A stretch of DNA of 64,000 bases. Origin: Nocardia colli. GTDB lineage: Bacteria; Actinomycetota; Actinomycetes; Mycobacteriales; Mycobacteriaceae. Numbering within the stretch: the stretch's first letter is position 1; each line of letters starts with the position of its first letter. Position numbers and translations under genes: made by a program. Below, in pieces: positions 35,794 through 45,090 of the stretch. The DNA is taken from contig NZ_VXLC01000004.1 of NCBI RefSeq assembly GCF_008704205.1, positions 682,001-746,000 of the forward strand. The letters run 5' to 3'. A model generated the notes under the pieces. The model was given only the letters and a program-made list of their open reading frames with translations. It did not search any database and was not told the DNA's origin.

Positions 35794-37767
35794 ATGGTGG
35801 ACGGCAACGTGCAGGTGAAACGCTCGACAGTCCACCTGGTTCGGCTCGTCGCGGCGGCGGTTCTGCTTGCCCTCGTCCTCGGGTCGGTGATCGAAGCGGG
35901 CGATGCCCCGTATCGGGCCGCCGGCACCGCCTATCCCGGTTTCGCCGATGTGCTCGCCTACGTGCTGCTGCGCGTCGTGGCCGGGTTGGCCGGTGCGACC
36001 GCGCTCGGTGCGCTGGTCTACTCGGTGTGCTGTACCGCGGTCACCGGTCGCGGCCGCCTCGACGTCGACGGCTATTCCGGGCTGCGACTCGCCGAGCGGG
36101 CCGGACTGACGTGGTTGCTGTCGGCGCTCGCGCTCATCCCGATGACCGCGGCCAATGTCGGCGGCCTGACCTTCTCCGGGTTGTTCCGGATCGGCGCGCT
36201 CGGTGCGCTGATCGACGCGAGCGAGAAGCCGAAGGCATGGATCGTGGTCGCCGTGCTGGCCGCCGTGGTGACGCTGGGCGCGCGAATGTTGTTGTCCTGG
36301 AACGGGGCAGTGGTTCTGCTGCTGGTGGCCGCCATCGGCGTGCTGCCGCCCGCGATGGTCGGCAACGCGGGGGAGGGGCCGAATCACGATTACGGCACCG
36401 GCGCGATGATCATCTTCCAGCTCGCGATCTCGGTGCTGCCCGGACTGCTGTGGTGCGTCGCGGATCATTTGCGCCGCAACGGGTCACACGCGGAGACCGC
36501 GGTCCGCCGCGGCGCGACGATCGCCCTGCTGTGCGTGGCGGCCGCCGCCCTCAGCGGGCTCGTGCTGTGGGTGATCCTGCTGCCGTGGTCGGATGTGTTC
36601 ACCACCGGTTACGGGCGGCTCGCATTGGTGGTCGTCGCCGTCGGCGTCGGCCTCGCGCTGACCATGCGTGTGGTGCTGAAGCACCGTGAACCCGGTGCCC
36701 GTACTGCCTTTCTGATCGCTTGCAGCGGAGCGCTTTCCGCGGTCTCGCTGGCCGCGACGGTGGCCATGGCGGTACAGCCCGCCCCGGCTTTCGCCGATCG
36801 ATCGTTCACCGCGCAGGAGGTGTTCCTCGGTTTCGACCTGTTCGACCGCCCGAACCTGCTGCGGCTGATCACGTTGTGGCGCTTCGACATCGTACTCGGC
36901 ACCGCCGCCTTGGCCGCGATCGTCCTGTATGTGCTCGGCGTGCTGCGGTTGTGGCGGCGCGGCGACGAATGGTCGCGCTGGCGCACCCTGTCGTGGATCG
37001 GCGGTTGCCTCGCCCTGCTGATCGCGACCTCGTCCGGCATCGGCACCTACGGGTTCGCGATGTTCAGCATGCACATGATCACGCACATGGCCCTGAACAT
37101 GTTCGTGCCGGTACTTCTAGTACTCGGCGCACCGGTGACCCTGCTGCTGCGCGCCGTTCCGGCGGCCAAGCGCGGCCAGGTGCACGGCGTGCGCGAATGG
37201 GTGCTGTCCGTGCTGCATTCGCGACCGACGGCGGTGATCGCGCATCCCGCGACAGCGCTGTCGTTGTTCGTGATCTCGCTCTACGGACTGTATTTCACGC
37301 CGCTGTTCGAGAGCCTGATCCGCTACCACTGGGGTCACGTGCTGATGAACGTGCACTTCCTCATCGTCGGCTACCTCTACTACTGGGGCATCATCGGCAT
37401 CGACCCCGGCCCGCGCCGCCTGCCGCATCTCGGCCGGCTCGGAGTCCTGTTCGCGGTCATGCCTTTTCACGCCTTCTTCGGCGTCGCGGTGATGTCGATG
37501 AACACCGTCATCGGCTCGCGTTTCTACACCAACCTGCAACTGCCCTGGAACATCGACCTGCTCGCCGACCAGCGCGTCGGCGGCGGAATCGCCTGGGTCT
37601 CCGGCGAAATCCCCATCCTGCTGGTGGTCGGCGCGCTACTCACCCAGTGGGTGGCTCAGGACCGCCGCACCGCCGTCCGCACCGACCGCAAGGACGACGA
37701 CTACGGCGACTCCGACCTCGCCGCCTACAACGCGATGCTGGAGCAGCTGGCCCAAACCCGCCGCTGA
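35794..37767 (+). CDS. CopD-CtaG fusion membrane protein (Rv0102-like copper/cytochrome oxidase assembly protein)
   Basis: 657 residues, about fifteen membrane helices. The N-terminal part (to about 330) has a CopD copper-resistance domain; the C-terminal part is CtaG (caa3 assembly) with Met/His-rich helices FSMHMITHMALNMF, YHWGHVLMNVHFLIVGYLYYW and MPFHAFFGVAVMSMNT that may bind copper. M. tuberculosis Rv0102 has the same fusion and is likewise convergent with ctpB. It is presumed to move copper to cytochrome c oxidase. ATG 35794 is chosen; GTG 35809 or 35815 also fit. Preceded by a sigma-type promoter. Confidence 0.85.
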   Translation: MVDGNVQVKRSTVHLVRLVAAAVLLALVLGSVIEAGDAPYRAAGTAYPGFADVLAYVLLRVVAGLAGATALGALVYSVCCTAVTGRGRLDVDGYSGLRLAERAGLTWLLSALALIPMTAANVGGLTFSGLFRIGALGALIDASEKPKAWIVVAVLAAVVTLGARMLLSWNGAVVLLLVAAIGVLPPAMVGNAGEGPNHDYGTGAMIIFQLAISVLPGLLWCVADHLRRNGSHAETAVRRGATIALLCVAAAALSGLVLWVILLPWSDVFTTGYGRLALVVVAVGVGLALTMRVVLKHREPGARTAFLIACSGALSAVSLAATVAMAVQPAPAFADRSFTAQEVFLGFDLFDRPNLLRLITLWRFDIVLGTAALAAIVLYVLGVLRLWRRGDEWSRWRTLSWIGGCLALLIATSSGIGTYGFAMFSMHMITHMALNMFVPVLLVLGAPVTLLLRAVPAAKRGQVHGVREWVLSVLHSRPTAVIAHPATALSLFVISLYGLYFTPLFESLIRYHWGHVLMNVHFLIVGYLYYWGIIGIDPGPRRLPHLGRLGVLFAVMPFHAFFGVAVMSMNTVIGSRFYTNLQLPWNIDLLADQRVGGGIAWVSGEIPILLVVGALLTQWVAQDRRTAVRTDRKDDDYGDSDLAAYNAMLEQLAQTRR

Positions 37768-37773
37768 GCCCGG

Positions 37774-40044
37774 TCAGCGATTGAAGCGAACTCGCCGCAG
37801 CCGCAAGCTGTTCGAGACCACGAAGAACGACGAGAACGCCATGGCCGCGCCGGCGATCAGCGGATTCAGCAAGCCCAGGGCGGCGATCGGGATGGCGATC
37901 ACGTTGTAGCCGAACGCCCACACCAGGTTTCCCTTGATGGTGCGCAGCGTGGCGTGCGCGAGCTCGATGGCGTCGGCGACCGCGCCCAGATCCTCCCGCA
38001 CCAGGATCACGTCGGCGGCGGCGATGGCAACGTCGGTGCCCGCGCCGATCGCCATGCCGAGATCCGCGGTGGCCAGCGCGGCCCCGTCGTTGATGCCGTC
38101 GCCGACCATCACGACGCGTCGTCCCTGTTCCTGCATGCGGGCGATCAGCTCGACCTTGCCCTCCGGAAGCAGTTCGGCGACCACCTCATCGATGCCGATC
38201 TCGTCGGCCACCGACTGCGCGGCGTAGGCGTTGTCGCCGGTGAACATCATGACCCGCAGGCCGAGCCGGTGCAGCCGGGCGATCGCGGCGGCCGCGGTCT
38301 CCTTGACCGTGTCCGCCACCGCGATCACCGCGACGACCGTGCCGTCGACCGCGACCAGCACCACCGTGCGTCCGGATCGTTCCTGTTGCCGGACAGCGCG
38401 ATTCATCTCCGGCGGGATGCCGACGCACTGATCGTCGAACAGCCGCGACCGGCCGACCAGCACCCGGCGGCCGTCCACCACGCCGCGCGCGCCCAATCCC
38501 GGTAGGGCTTCGAAGGATTCGACCGGGGGCAGGGCGTCGAGCGCGGCGCGCGCGTGCCGGGTGATCGCCGCGGCCACCGCGTGTTCGGACGCCGCCTCCA
38601 CCGCACCGGCCAGGCGCAGCACCTCTGCGGCGTCGAACGATTCGTGCTCGATCACCGCGACGACGCTCATCGCGCCGTTGGTGACGGTCCCGGTCTTGTC
38701 CAGCACCACGGTGTCCACGTCGCGGGTGGCTTCCAGCGCCTGATGGCCCTTGATGAAGATGCCGAGCTGCGCACCGCGTCCCGACGCCACCATCAGCGCG
38801 GTGGGAATGGCCAGGCCCAGCGCGCACGGGCACGCCACGACCAGCACCGCCAGCGCGGCGGCGCCCGCCCGTCCAGCACCGGAACCGGTGATCAACCAGG
38901 TCGCGAAGGTCAAGGCCGTCACCAGGAAGACGAACGGAACGAACACCGCCGACACCCGGTCGGCGATCCGCTGCATCCGCGCCTTACCAGTCTGCGCCTG
39001 CTCGACCAGGCGGATCATCCCGGACAGCTTCGTATCCGCCCCTACCGCAGCGGCTTCCACGATCAGCCGCCCGGTGAGCGCGGTGGTGCCGCCGATCACC
39101 GCCATGCCCGCCTGCACGTCGACCGGGATCGATTCACCGGTCATCGCGCTGGCGTCGACGCTCGATTCACCCGACACCACAAGGCCATCCGTCGCGATCG
39201 TCTCGCCGGGGCGCACCACGAATCGCTGGCCCTCCACGAGTTCGCCGATGGGCACCCGCATTTCGCGATCGTCGCGGGTCAGCACGGTGACCTCGCGGGC
39301 GCCGAGCGCGGCGAGCGCCCGCAACGCGCTGCCCGCCGATCGCTTGGCCTTCGCCTCGAAATACCTTCCGGCCAAGACGAATGCGGTGACACCCGCCGCC
39401 ACCTCGAGGTAGATCGCGTCACTGGCCCAGAGCGCCGCCCAGACGCCGTCGGGCGCGGGCCCGGAACGGTCGGGGTGCAGGAACATCGTGTCCAGCGACC
39501 ACAGCGTCGCGGTCAGCACGCCGACCGAGACCAGCGTGTCCATGCTGGCCGCCCCCGCTTTCGCGTTGGCAAAAGCCTTGCGGTGGAACGGCGCCGCCGA
39601 CCAGGCCACCACGGGTAGCGCGAGCGCGGTGAGCACCAGCTGCCAGCCGGTGAACCGGGTACTGGGGATGGTGGCGAACATGACCGACAGATCGGCCAGC
39701 GGGAAGAACGCCATCAGCGCGACCACCAGCCGGCGCAGCAGATCGTTGACCGCCGCGTCCTCGGGCGCCGAGCTGATCGGCTCGGAACGGTCGGTGATCG
39801 GCGACGCCCCGAACCCGGTCGCATCCACCTCGGCACACAACTGCTCGGCGGTGATCTCCCCGACCGCATCGATCGTCGCGATCCCGGTGGCATAGTTCAC
39901 CGACGCGGTAATCCCGTCGATCTTGTTCAGCTTGCGCTCCACCCGGGTCGAACAGGCCGCACAGCTCATCCCGGTGACGGCCAGCGAGATGCGGTTCGGT
40001 TCGGGGGCTTCGGTTCGAACGATCGGTTCGAGCTCGATGGTCAT
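37774..40044 (-). CDS. ctpB: Copper-translocating P1B-type ATPase (CtpB-like)
   Basis: 756 residues. N-terminal heavy-metal domain with GMSCAACS (near residue 25), membrane CPC in [14 protein letters not shown], phosphorylation site [13 protein letters not shown] loop, hinge [13 protein letters not shown] and a final helix pair with NxxxxAIPIA. The nucleotide-domain HP motif reads SEHA instead of SEHP. P1B ATPases of this type carry Cu(I); M. tuberculosis CtpB is associated with copper uptake responses under SigC. Same strand as the anti-sigma factor gene, 10 bp away, so they form one operon. ATG 40044. Confidence 0.9.
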   Translation of the reverse strand: MTIELEPIVRTEAPEPNRISLAVTGMSCAACSTRVERKLNKIDGITASVNYATGIATIDAVGEITAEQLCAEVDATGFGASPITDRSEPISSAPEDAAVNDLLRRLVVALMAFFPLADLSVMFATIPSTRFTGWQLVLTALALPVVAWSAAPFHRKAFANAKAGAASMDTLVSVGVLTATLWSLDTMFLHPDRSGPAPDGVWAALWASDAIYLEVAAGVTAFVLAGRYFEAKAKRSAGSALRALAALGAREVTVLTRDDREMRVPIGELVEGQRFVVRPGETIATDGLVVSGESSVDASAMTGESIPVDVQAGMAVIGGTTALTGRLIVEAAAVGADTKLSGMIRLVEQAQTGKARMQRIADRVSAVFVPFVFLVTALTFATWLITGSGAGRAGAAALAVLVVACPCALGLAIPTALMVASGRGAQLGIFIKGHQALEATRDVDTVVLDKTGTVTNGAMSVVAVIEHESFDAAEVLRLAGAVEAASEHAVAAAITRHARAALDALPPVESFEALPGLGARGVVDGRRVLVGRSRLFDDQCVGIPPEMNRAVRQQERSGRTVVLVAVDGTVVAVIAVADTVKETAAAAIARLHRLGLRVMMFTGDNAYAAQSVADEIGIDEVVAELLPEGKVELIARMQEQGRRVVMVGDGINDGAALATADLGMAIGAGTDVAIAAADVILVREDLGAVADAIELAHATLRTIKGNLVWAFGYNVIAIPIAALGLLNPLIAGAAMAFSSFFVVSNSLRLRRVRFNR

Positions 40045-40054
40045 GAAATTCCGT

Positions 40055-40798
40055 TCAGGCGGCGGGATCTTGGGTCGAGCGGAGGTGGCGGGTGCGGCGG
40101 CCGAGCTGAGCGCCCGGCGGCAGCACCAGGTCGACGGGGACGCGGTCGCTGGTCGGCGGGGAGGTTTCCGGGCGGCGCGTGCGGTGGACGACCACGACCA
40201 GGGCCAAGGCGACGACAAGCAGGCCGTGCGACAGAACTCGGGACACCGGCACCACGCCGGAGTAGAGATCGGACACGACGAACGCGCTCAATGCAGCGAC
40301 CAGCACTCCGAGTACAGGCAGCACGCCTGCCGCGGCGTGCGGCCGCAGCGCGCAGTAGATGAATCCGACGCCGATGGCCAGGCTCCACGCGGTGCTCTCG
40401 TTGAGCAGGTGCCGGGTCATCTCGGCGCCGTGGTGATGGCTCATGCCGAAGTCGAGCCCGGCCAGCTGGGCCAGCGCCAACGCGCATTGCAAAACGCCGA
40501 GCAAGCCGAGCAGGACACGGGACAACGCGATTCGTGAGGTCGGCACGGCGGCGCGCAGTCTGGCCAGCGGTGATGGCTGCGGCCGCTCCAACTCGGCGGC
40601 GGCGAAGATCGCGTCGGTCAGGTCCGGCGCGTAGGACGAGGCGCCGCGCAACTGCTTCGAGGTCTCCACCGCGGCGACGTACCAGGAGCAGCAGTCGGCG
40701 CACCGCTCCAGATGCTCATCCACCCGGGTGGCGGGAACGGTTTCGCGCTCGCCGTCGATCCGGGCCGACAGCGCCGTCCGGCACACTTTGCACTCCAC
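40055..40798 (-). CDS. Membrane anti-sigma factor with zinc-finger (ZAS/zf-HC2)
   Basis: 247 residues. N-terminal cytoplasmic ZAS domain with ECKVC and HLERCADCC (H-x3-C-x2-C), then about five membrane helices with a Met/His segment [14 protein letters not shown] that could sense copper, and a basic tail. It lies divergent to the SigC-like gene 140 bp away, so it probably binds that sigma factor. Its GTG at 40798 is 7 nt after the -10 of the promoter at 40806-40834, implying a leaderless mRNA and regulation by the sigma factor it inhibits. Confidence 0.8.
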   Translation of the reverse strand: MECKVCRTALSARIDGERETVPATRVDEHLERCADCCSWYVAAVETSKQLRGASSYAPDLTDAIFAAAELERPQPSPLARLRAAVPTSRIALSRVLLGLLGVLQCALALAQLAGLDFGMSHHHGAEMTRHLLNESTAWSLAIGVGFIYCALRPHAAAGVLPVLGVLVAALSAFVVSDLYSGVVPVSRVLSHGLLVVALALVVVVHRTRRPETSPPTSDRVPVDLVLPPGAQLGRRTRHLRSTQDPAA

Positions 40799-40805
40799 GT
40801 CCAGA

Positions 40806-40834
40806 TTGTCGTCTACCCGGACCCCGAAGTTCCC
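40806..40834 (-). promoter_or_regulatory. ECF sigma-type promoter of the anti-sigma/ctpB operon
   Basis: On the minus strand: -35 GGGAAC (40834-40829), 17-nt spacer, -10 CGACAA (40811-40806), then 7 nt to the GTG start. The word GCCGGGAACT also occurs in the chalkophore operon promoter. Confidence 0.75.
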
Positions 40835-40939
40835 GGCGGTTGCCCATCGTGGCGCCGCTCACTGCGGCCCCGTGGTGACCTGCGTTACCTCCGCCGGGCC
40901 GGTCCGGCACACCGGTAGGCGAGGGTTATTGTCGACACC

Positions 40940-41506
40940 ATGCCGACGCCCGCCGAGGATGACGAGACGACCCGCCTGGCTCTGGCCGCGGCGCGTGGCG
41001 ACCGGCGGGCACTGGAAGGTTTCATCCGGGCCACCCAGAAGGATGTGTGGCGACTGCTCGCCCATCTGACCGAGGTCGGCCGGGCCGACGACCTGACCCA
41101 GGAGACCTACCTGCGGGCGCTCGGCAGCATCAAACGTTTCGAGGGCCGCGCCAGCGCGCGCACCTGGCTGCTGTCCATCGCGCGCCGGGTCGTGGTCGAT
41201 CAGGTGCGGATGGCGGTGGCCCGGCCGAAGATCGCGCACGGCGTCGACTGGGTCGCGGCCGCCGACCGGCAGGTGCCCCGGCGCGACGGACTGACCGAGA
41301 TCGTCGAACTCAACCTGCTGCTGGACGATCTCGCGCCCGAGCGGCGCGAGGCGCTGGTGCTCACCCAGGTGCTGGGATTGTCCTACGCCGAGGCCGCGGC
41401 AGTCTGCGGCTGCCCGGTCGGCACCGTCCGCTCCCGGGTGGCTCGCGGCCGCGAAGATCTAGTTGCCGCAACGCGTTTCGGCGTACGGCGCAGCGCCAAC
41501 GGCTGA
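40940..41506 (+). CDS. sigC: ECF RNA polymerase sigma factor, SigC-like
   Basis: 188 residues: region 2 (ALEGFIRATQKDVWRLLAHLTEVGRADDLTQETYLRAL, then SARTWLLSIARRVVVDQVR) and region 4 (LLDDLAPERREALVLTQVLGLSYAEAAAVCGCPVGTVRSRVARGRE). The sequence is very close to M. tuberculosis SigC as I recall it, including GCPVGTVRSRVAR. SigC is linked to copper acquisition in mycobacteria and to oxidase/copper starvation in Corynebacterium. It should recognise the three (C/G)GGAAC-N17-CGAC promoters nearby. No such promoter precedes its own gene. Confidence 0.85.
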   Translation: MPTPAEDDETTRLALAAARGDRRALEGFIRATQKDVWRLLAHLTEVGRADDLTQETYLRALGSIKRFEGRASARTWLLSIARRVVVDQVRMAVARPKIAHGVDWVAAADRQVPRRDGLTEIVELNLLLDDLAPERREALVLTQVLGLSYAEAAAVCGCPVGTVRSRVARGREDLVAATRFGVRRSANG

Positions 41507-41510
41507 GTAT

Positions 41511-42362
41511 TCACGGCGTAGCGTCCATGCGCTGTGTGCCGATGACCGAGAGCAGCTGTAACGCTTGCTCGGCCGGGGAGCCGGGCGTGGCGGTGTAGAT
41601 CACGACGCGCTGATCTCGATCGGCGACGTCGAGCACATCGCAGTTGACGGCGATCGGACCGACCAGCGGATGCTCGAAGATCTTGCACAGCGTCGGCTCG
41701 GCCCGGATGTCGTGTGACGCCCACAGCCGGGCGAATTCCGGGCTGCCGGCGAGGAGTTCGGCGACCAGCTCGGTCACCTCGGGATCGCCGGAGTAGCGAG
41801 CGGCGGTCGCGCGGAGTTCCTGGGCCGCGCTGCGGGCGAACGCGTCCGCGTCCGACACCCCGTACAGCCGCCGCCCGTGCGGGCTCGGCCCGAGGAAGGC
41901 CCGCCGCACCAGGTTCCGGTCGCGTCGCGACAGCGCGGAGAAGTCCTCCATCAACGCGGCCGCCAGGTCGTTCCAGGCGATCACCTCGTACGTCGCGGAC
42001 AGCACGACCGCCGCGGCCAGCGGCAGCCGATGCAGCAGGTCGACGATGCTCTGCCGGACCTCGCGCGACGGCCCGGCCGGTGGGCCCGGCGGTGTTCCGG
42101 CGAGGTGGTGCAGATGGTCGCGCTCGGCGTTCGACAGGCGCAGCGCGCGGGCCAGACCGCTCAGCACCTCGGGGGACGGGCGCGGGCCGCGCGCCTGCTC
42201 CAGCCGGGTGTAGTACTCGGTCGAGATGAAAGCCAGCTGTGCCACTTCCTCGCGGCGCAGGCCCGGGGTGCGGCGGCGTGGTCCGGCGGGCAGACCCACG
42301 TCGGCCGGGGTGATCCGCTCGCGCCTGCTGCGCAGGAAGTCCGCCAGTTCTCGTCTGTCCAC
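41511..42362 (-). CDS. XRE family regulator with MmyB-like ligand domain
   Basis: 283 residues. HTH in TPGLRREEVAQLAFISTEYYTRLEQARG and MmyB-type sensor domain with LSATYEVIAWNDLAAALMEDF and FARLWASHDIR. GTG at 42362 is chosen because conservation begins at DRRELADFLRSRRERI; the longer frame covers the SDR promoter. It is divergent from the SDR gene and the usual pairing suggests it controls it. Confidence 0.85.
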   Translation of the reverse strand: MDRRELADFLRSRRERITPADVGLPAGPRRRTPGLRREEVAQLAFISTEYYTRLEQARGPRPSPEVLSGLARALRLSNAERDHLHHLAGTPPGPPAGPSREVRQSIVDLLHRLPLAAAVVLSATYEVIAWNDLAAALMEDFSALSRRDRNLVRRAFLGPSPHGRRLYGVSDADAFARSAAQELRATAARYSGDPEVTELVAELLAGSPEFARLWASHDIRAEPTLCKIFEHPLVGPIAVNCDVLDVADRDQRVVIYTATPGSPAEQALQLLSVIGTQRMDATP

Positions 42363-42449
42363 CGCTTCAGTGTGCTCCAATGTCGCGGAGCCGAGCCAGG
42401 TACAGCCGGTACCTGGCTCGGCCCGGGGTCCGGGCCGAGGCTCGATGCC

Positions 42450-43229
42450 ATGGACAACACAATCGCCACTACCGGCCTCTTGGCCGACAAGGTCGCCTTC
42501 ATCACCGGTGCCGGACGCGGCATCGGCGCCGCCGCGGCGCGGCTGTTCGCCAGGGAGGGCGCCCGGGTGGTGCTCGCGGCCCGGACGGAAACACAGCTGA
42601 AGGCGGTGACCGAGGAGATCAGTGCGACGGGCGGTATCGCGGACTATGTGGTGTGCGACCTGGCCGACCCGGACGGTGTGCGCGCCGCCGTCGACCACGT
42701 AATCGACCGGCACGGCCGGCTCGACGTCGCCTTCAACAACGGCGCGGCCGGGGTGCCGCCCGGCCCGATGGACCAGGTGCGGGAGGCGGATTTCGACTAC
42801 GTCTACGCCGTGAACCTCAAGGGTCTGTGGCTGGCCATGGTCGCCGAGATCGCCGCCATCCGGGCGACTGCCGGCACCGGCGCCATCGTCAATACCTCCA
42901 GCGTCGGCAGTCTGATGGGCAACCCGGAACTGCCCGCCTACGGAGCGATGAAGCGGGCGGTCAACAGCCTCACCGAATCGGCGGCGGTCACCTACGGCCC
43001 GGAAGGGATCCGGGTGAACGCGATCGCGCCCGGCACCACGTTGACCGAGATGATCCAGGACTGGGAAGCGGGCTCGCCCGGCGTCATCGAGCGGCTCAAC
43101 GCGGTCACGCCGCTGCGTCGTGCGGCGGACCCGGACGAGATCGCCCAGGCCGCCGCGTGGTTGCTCAGCGACCGTTCGTCCTACGTGACCGGCACCGTGC
43201 TGCGCGTCGATGGCGGTATGCGCGCCTGA
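42450..43229 (+). CDS. Short-chain dehydrogenase/reductase
   Basis: 259 residues with a standard SDR fold: TGAGRGIGAAAARLF, FNNGAAGVPP (NAG-equivalent), SSVGSLMG with Ser, and YGAMKRAV (Y-x3-K). The C-terminal RVDGGMRA is typical. It forms a divergent pair with the XRE regulator (88 bp apart). It interrupts the copper island but shows no copper link. Confidence 0.85.
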   Translation: MDNTIATTGLLADKVAFITGAGRGIGAAAARLFAREGARVVLAARTETQLKAVTEEISATGGIADYVVCDLADPDGVRAAVDHVIDRHGRLDVAFNNGAAGVPPGPMDQVREADFDYVYAVNLKGLWLAMVAEIAAIRATAGTGAIVNTSSVGSLMGNPELPAYGAMKRAVNSLTESAAVTYGPEGIRVNAIAPGTTLTEMIQDWEAGSPGVIERLNAVTPLRRAADPDEIAQAAAWLLSDRSSYVTGTVLRVDGGMRA

Positions 43230-43234
43230 ACAAG

Positions 43235-44023
43235 TCAGGGGTCGGCCAAAGGCTTTGCGGCGTAGTGCAATCGGATGATGCTGTCGTCGTGTCGGGTAGT
43301 GGTGGCGTGTACGCCGAACACTGTCCGGAGTAGTTCTGGCGTCATCACTTCCAGCACCTCGCCCGCCGCGACGACGCTGCCGTGATCGAGCACGACCAAC
43401 CGGTCGCAGCAGCGGACGGCGAGGTCGAGTTCGTGCAGCACCGCCAGGGTGGTGATGCCGGTCGAGCGGATCAGGTCGAGTAGTTCGAAGCGGGCCCGGA
43501 CGTCGAGGTGGTTGGTCAGTTCGTCGAGCACGAGCAGCCGCGGTTGTTGCGCGAGTGCTCGGGCGAGCAGGACACGTTGGCGTTCGCCGCCGGACAGGGA
43601 GCCGATGGCACGGTCGGCGTAGGCGGTGACGCCGGTGCGGTCCATGGCGTCGGCGACGGCGTCGTGGTCGGTCGCGGTGTCCCGGCTGAACAGGCCGTGA
43701 TGCGGATTGCGGCCGAGGCCGACCACCTCGGCGACCGTGAGTTCCGTTGAACCCGAACCATTCTGGAGCACCGCCGCGGTGGTACGGGCCGCGGCGCGGA
43801 TGGACATCCCGGAGATATCGGCGCCATCGATCGTGACGATGCCCGCGGCAGGTTGCAGCGATCGATAGATGGTGCGCAGCAGTGTGGTCTTGCCGCTGCC
43901 GTTGGGGCCGACGATGCCGACGACCGTGCCCGGTGGCGCGTGCAGGGTCACCTGGTCGAGCACGGGGGCCGCACCGAACGTGACACTCACTCCGGCGACG
44001 GACAATTCGGCTGCGGCGCTCAT
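43235..44023 (-). CDS. FecE-type ABC transporter ATPase
   Basis: 262 residues. Walker A GPNGSGKTTLLRT, Q-loop, signature LSGGERQRVLLARALA, Walker B LLVLDELTNHLD (Leu for the usual Pro). It energises uptake of metal-chelator complexes across the membrane. It is the last gene of the chalkophore operon; its ATG overlaps the permease stop by ATGA. Confidence 0.9.
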   Translation of the reverse strand: MSAAAELSVAGVSVTFGAAPVLDQVTLHAPPGTVVGIVGPNGSGKTTLLRTIYRSLQPAAGIVTIDGADISGMSIRAAARTTAAVLQNGSGSTELTVAEVVGLGRNPHHGLFSRDTATDHDAVADAMDRTGVTAYADRAIGSLSGGERQRVLLARALAQQPRLLVLDELTNHLDVRARFELLDLIRSTGITTLAVLHELDLAVRCCDRLVVLDHGSVVAAGEVLEVMTPELLRTVFGVHATTTRHDDSIIRLHYAAKPLADP

Positions 44024-45090
44024 GTCAGTCCACCGTTGCGCCGCAGCAGCCAGAGGAAGAACGGGGCGCCGAACGCGGCGGTGAAGATGCCGAGCGGCAA
44101 CTCGTTCGGCGCGTCGATGGTGCGCGAAAGCAAGTCCACCGCAACCAGATACGCGGCGCCGACCAGCGCGGACAGCGGCAGCACCCGCCGGTGATCCTGC
44201 CCGAAGGCGAGGCGGACCAGGTGCGGAATCATCAAGCCGACGAAGCCGATTCCGCCGGCCACCGCGATCAGCACCCCGGTCAGCAGCGAGGCCAGCACCA
44301 GCAGGATGATCCGCAGCGTGCGCACGTCGACGCCGAGCGCGGTGGCCTGTTCGTCGCCGGTGCCGAGCACGTTGAGCCGACGGCCGAAGGCGAGCACGAC
44401 GGCGACGGTCGCCAGCACCACCACGGTGACCGGTCCGAGCCGATCCCAGCTCGCCCCGGCGACGCTGCCCATCGTCCAGAACATCACCGCGCGTAGCTCA
44501 TTCGGCGTCGCGCGCAGCTGGAGATAGTTCGTGGCCGCCAGCAGCAGATAGCCGACCGCGACGCCGGCCAGGACCAACCGGATCGGCACCAGCCTGCCGC
44601 GCTGCTGTCCGAGCAGGAACACCACCGCGATGGTGGCGATCGCACCGCAGAACGCCGCGGCGGACACCCCGATGCCGCCCAGCACGCCGCCCGCCGTGAC
44701 GACCACGGTCACCGCGCCGAGCGACGCACCGGAGGACAGCCCGAGCACGTACGGGTCGGCCAGCGGATTGTTCACCAGCGCTTGCAGAATCACACCCGCC
44801 ACCGCGAGACCGCAGCCGCACAGCGCGGCCAGGATCACCCGGGGCAGCCGGTAGTTCCAGACGATCTGGTCGACGGTGAAGCCGACATCGGCCGTCTTGC
44901 CGGACAAGTGGGCCAGGATCACCCGGCCGGTGTCGGCGGCGGACACGGTGACCGAGCCCGCCGCGATCGACAGCAGCATCACGGCCAGCAGCACCGCCGC
45001 CGACACGGCGAGCGCGATCGGCAGCGGCGCCGCCGCCAGCGGCGGGCGAGTGGCGCTCCGGCTGTCGGTGGCTCCGCTCCTACGGATCAT
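44020..45090 (-). CDS. FecCD-type ABC transporter permease
   Basis: 356 residues, about nine to ten membrane helices. RLPRVILAALCGCGLAVAG, NPLADPYVLGLSSGASLGA and the C-terminal GGIGFVGLMIPHLVRLAFGQDHRRVLP (coupling region) are family hallmarks. One gene supplies both halves of a homodimeric channel. ATGA overlap with both the lipoprotein gene before it and the ATPase gene after it. Confidence 0.9.
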   Translation of the reverse strand: MIRRSGATDSRSATRPPLAAAPLPIALAVSAAVLLAVMLLSIAAGSVTVSAADTGRVILAHLSGKTADVGFTVDQIVWNYRLPRVILAALCGCGLAVAGVILQALVNNPLADPYVLGLSSGASLGAVTVVVTAGGVLGGIGVSAAAFCGAIATIAVVFLLGQQRGRLVPIRLVLAGVAVGYLLLAATNYLQLRATPNELRAVMFWTMGSVAGASWDRLGPVTVVVLATVAVVLAFGRRLNVLGTGDEQATALGVDVRTLRIILLVLASLLTGVLIAVAGGIGFVGLMIPHLVRLAFGQDHRRVLPLSALVGAAYLVAVDLLSRTIDAPNELPLGIFTAAFGAPFFLWLLRRNGGLT

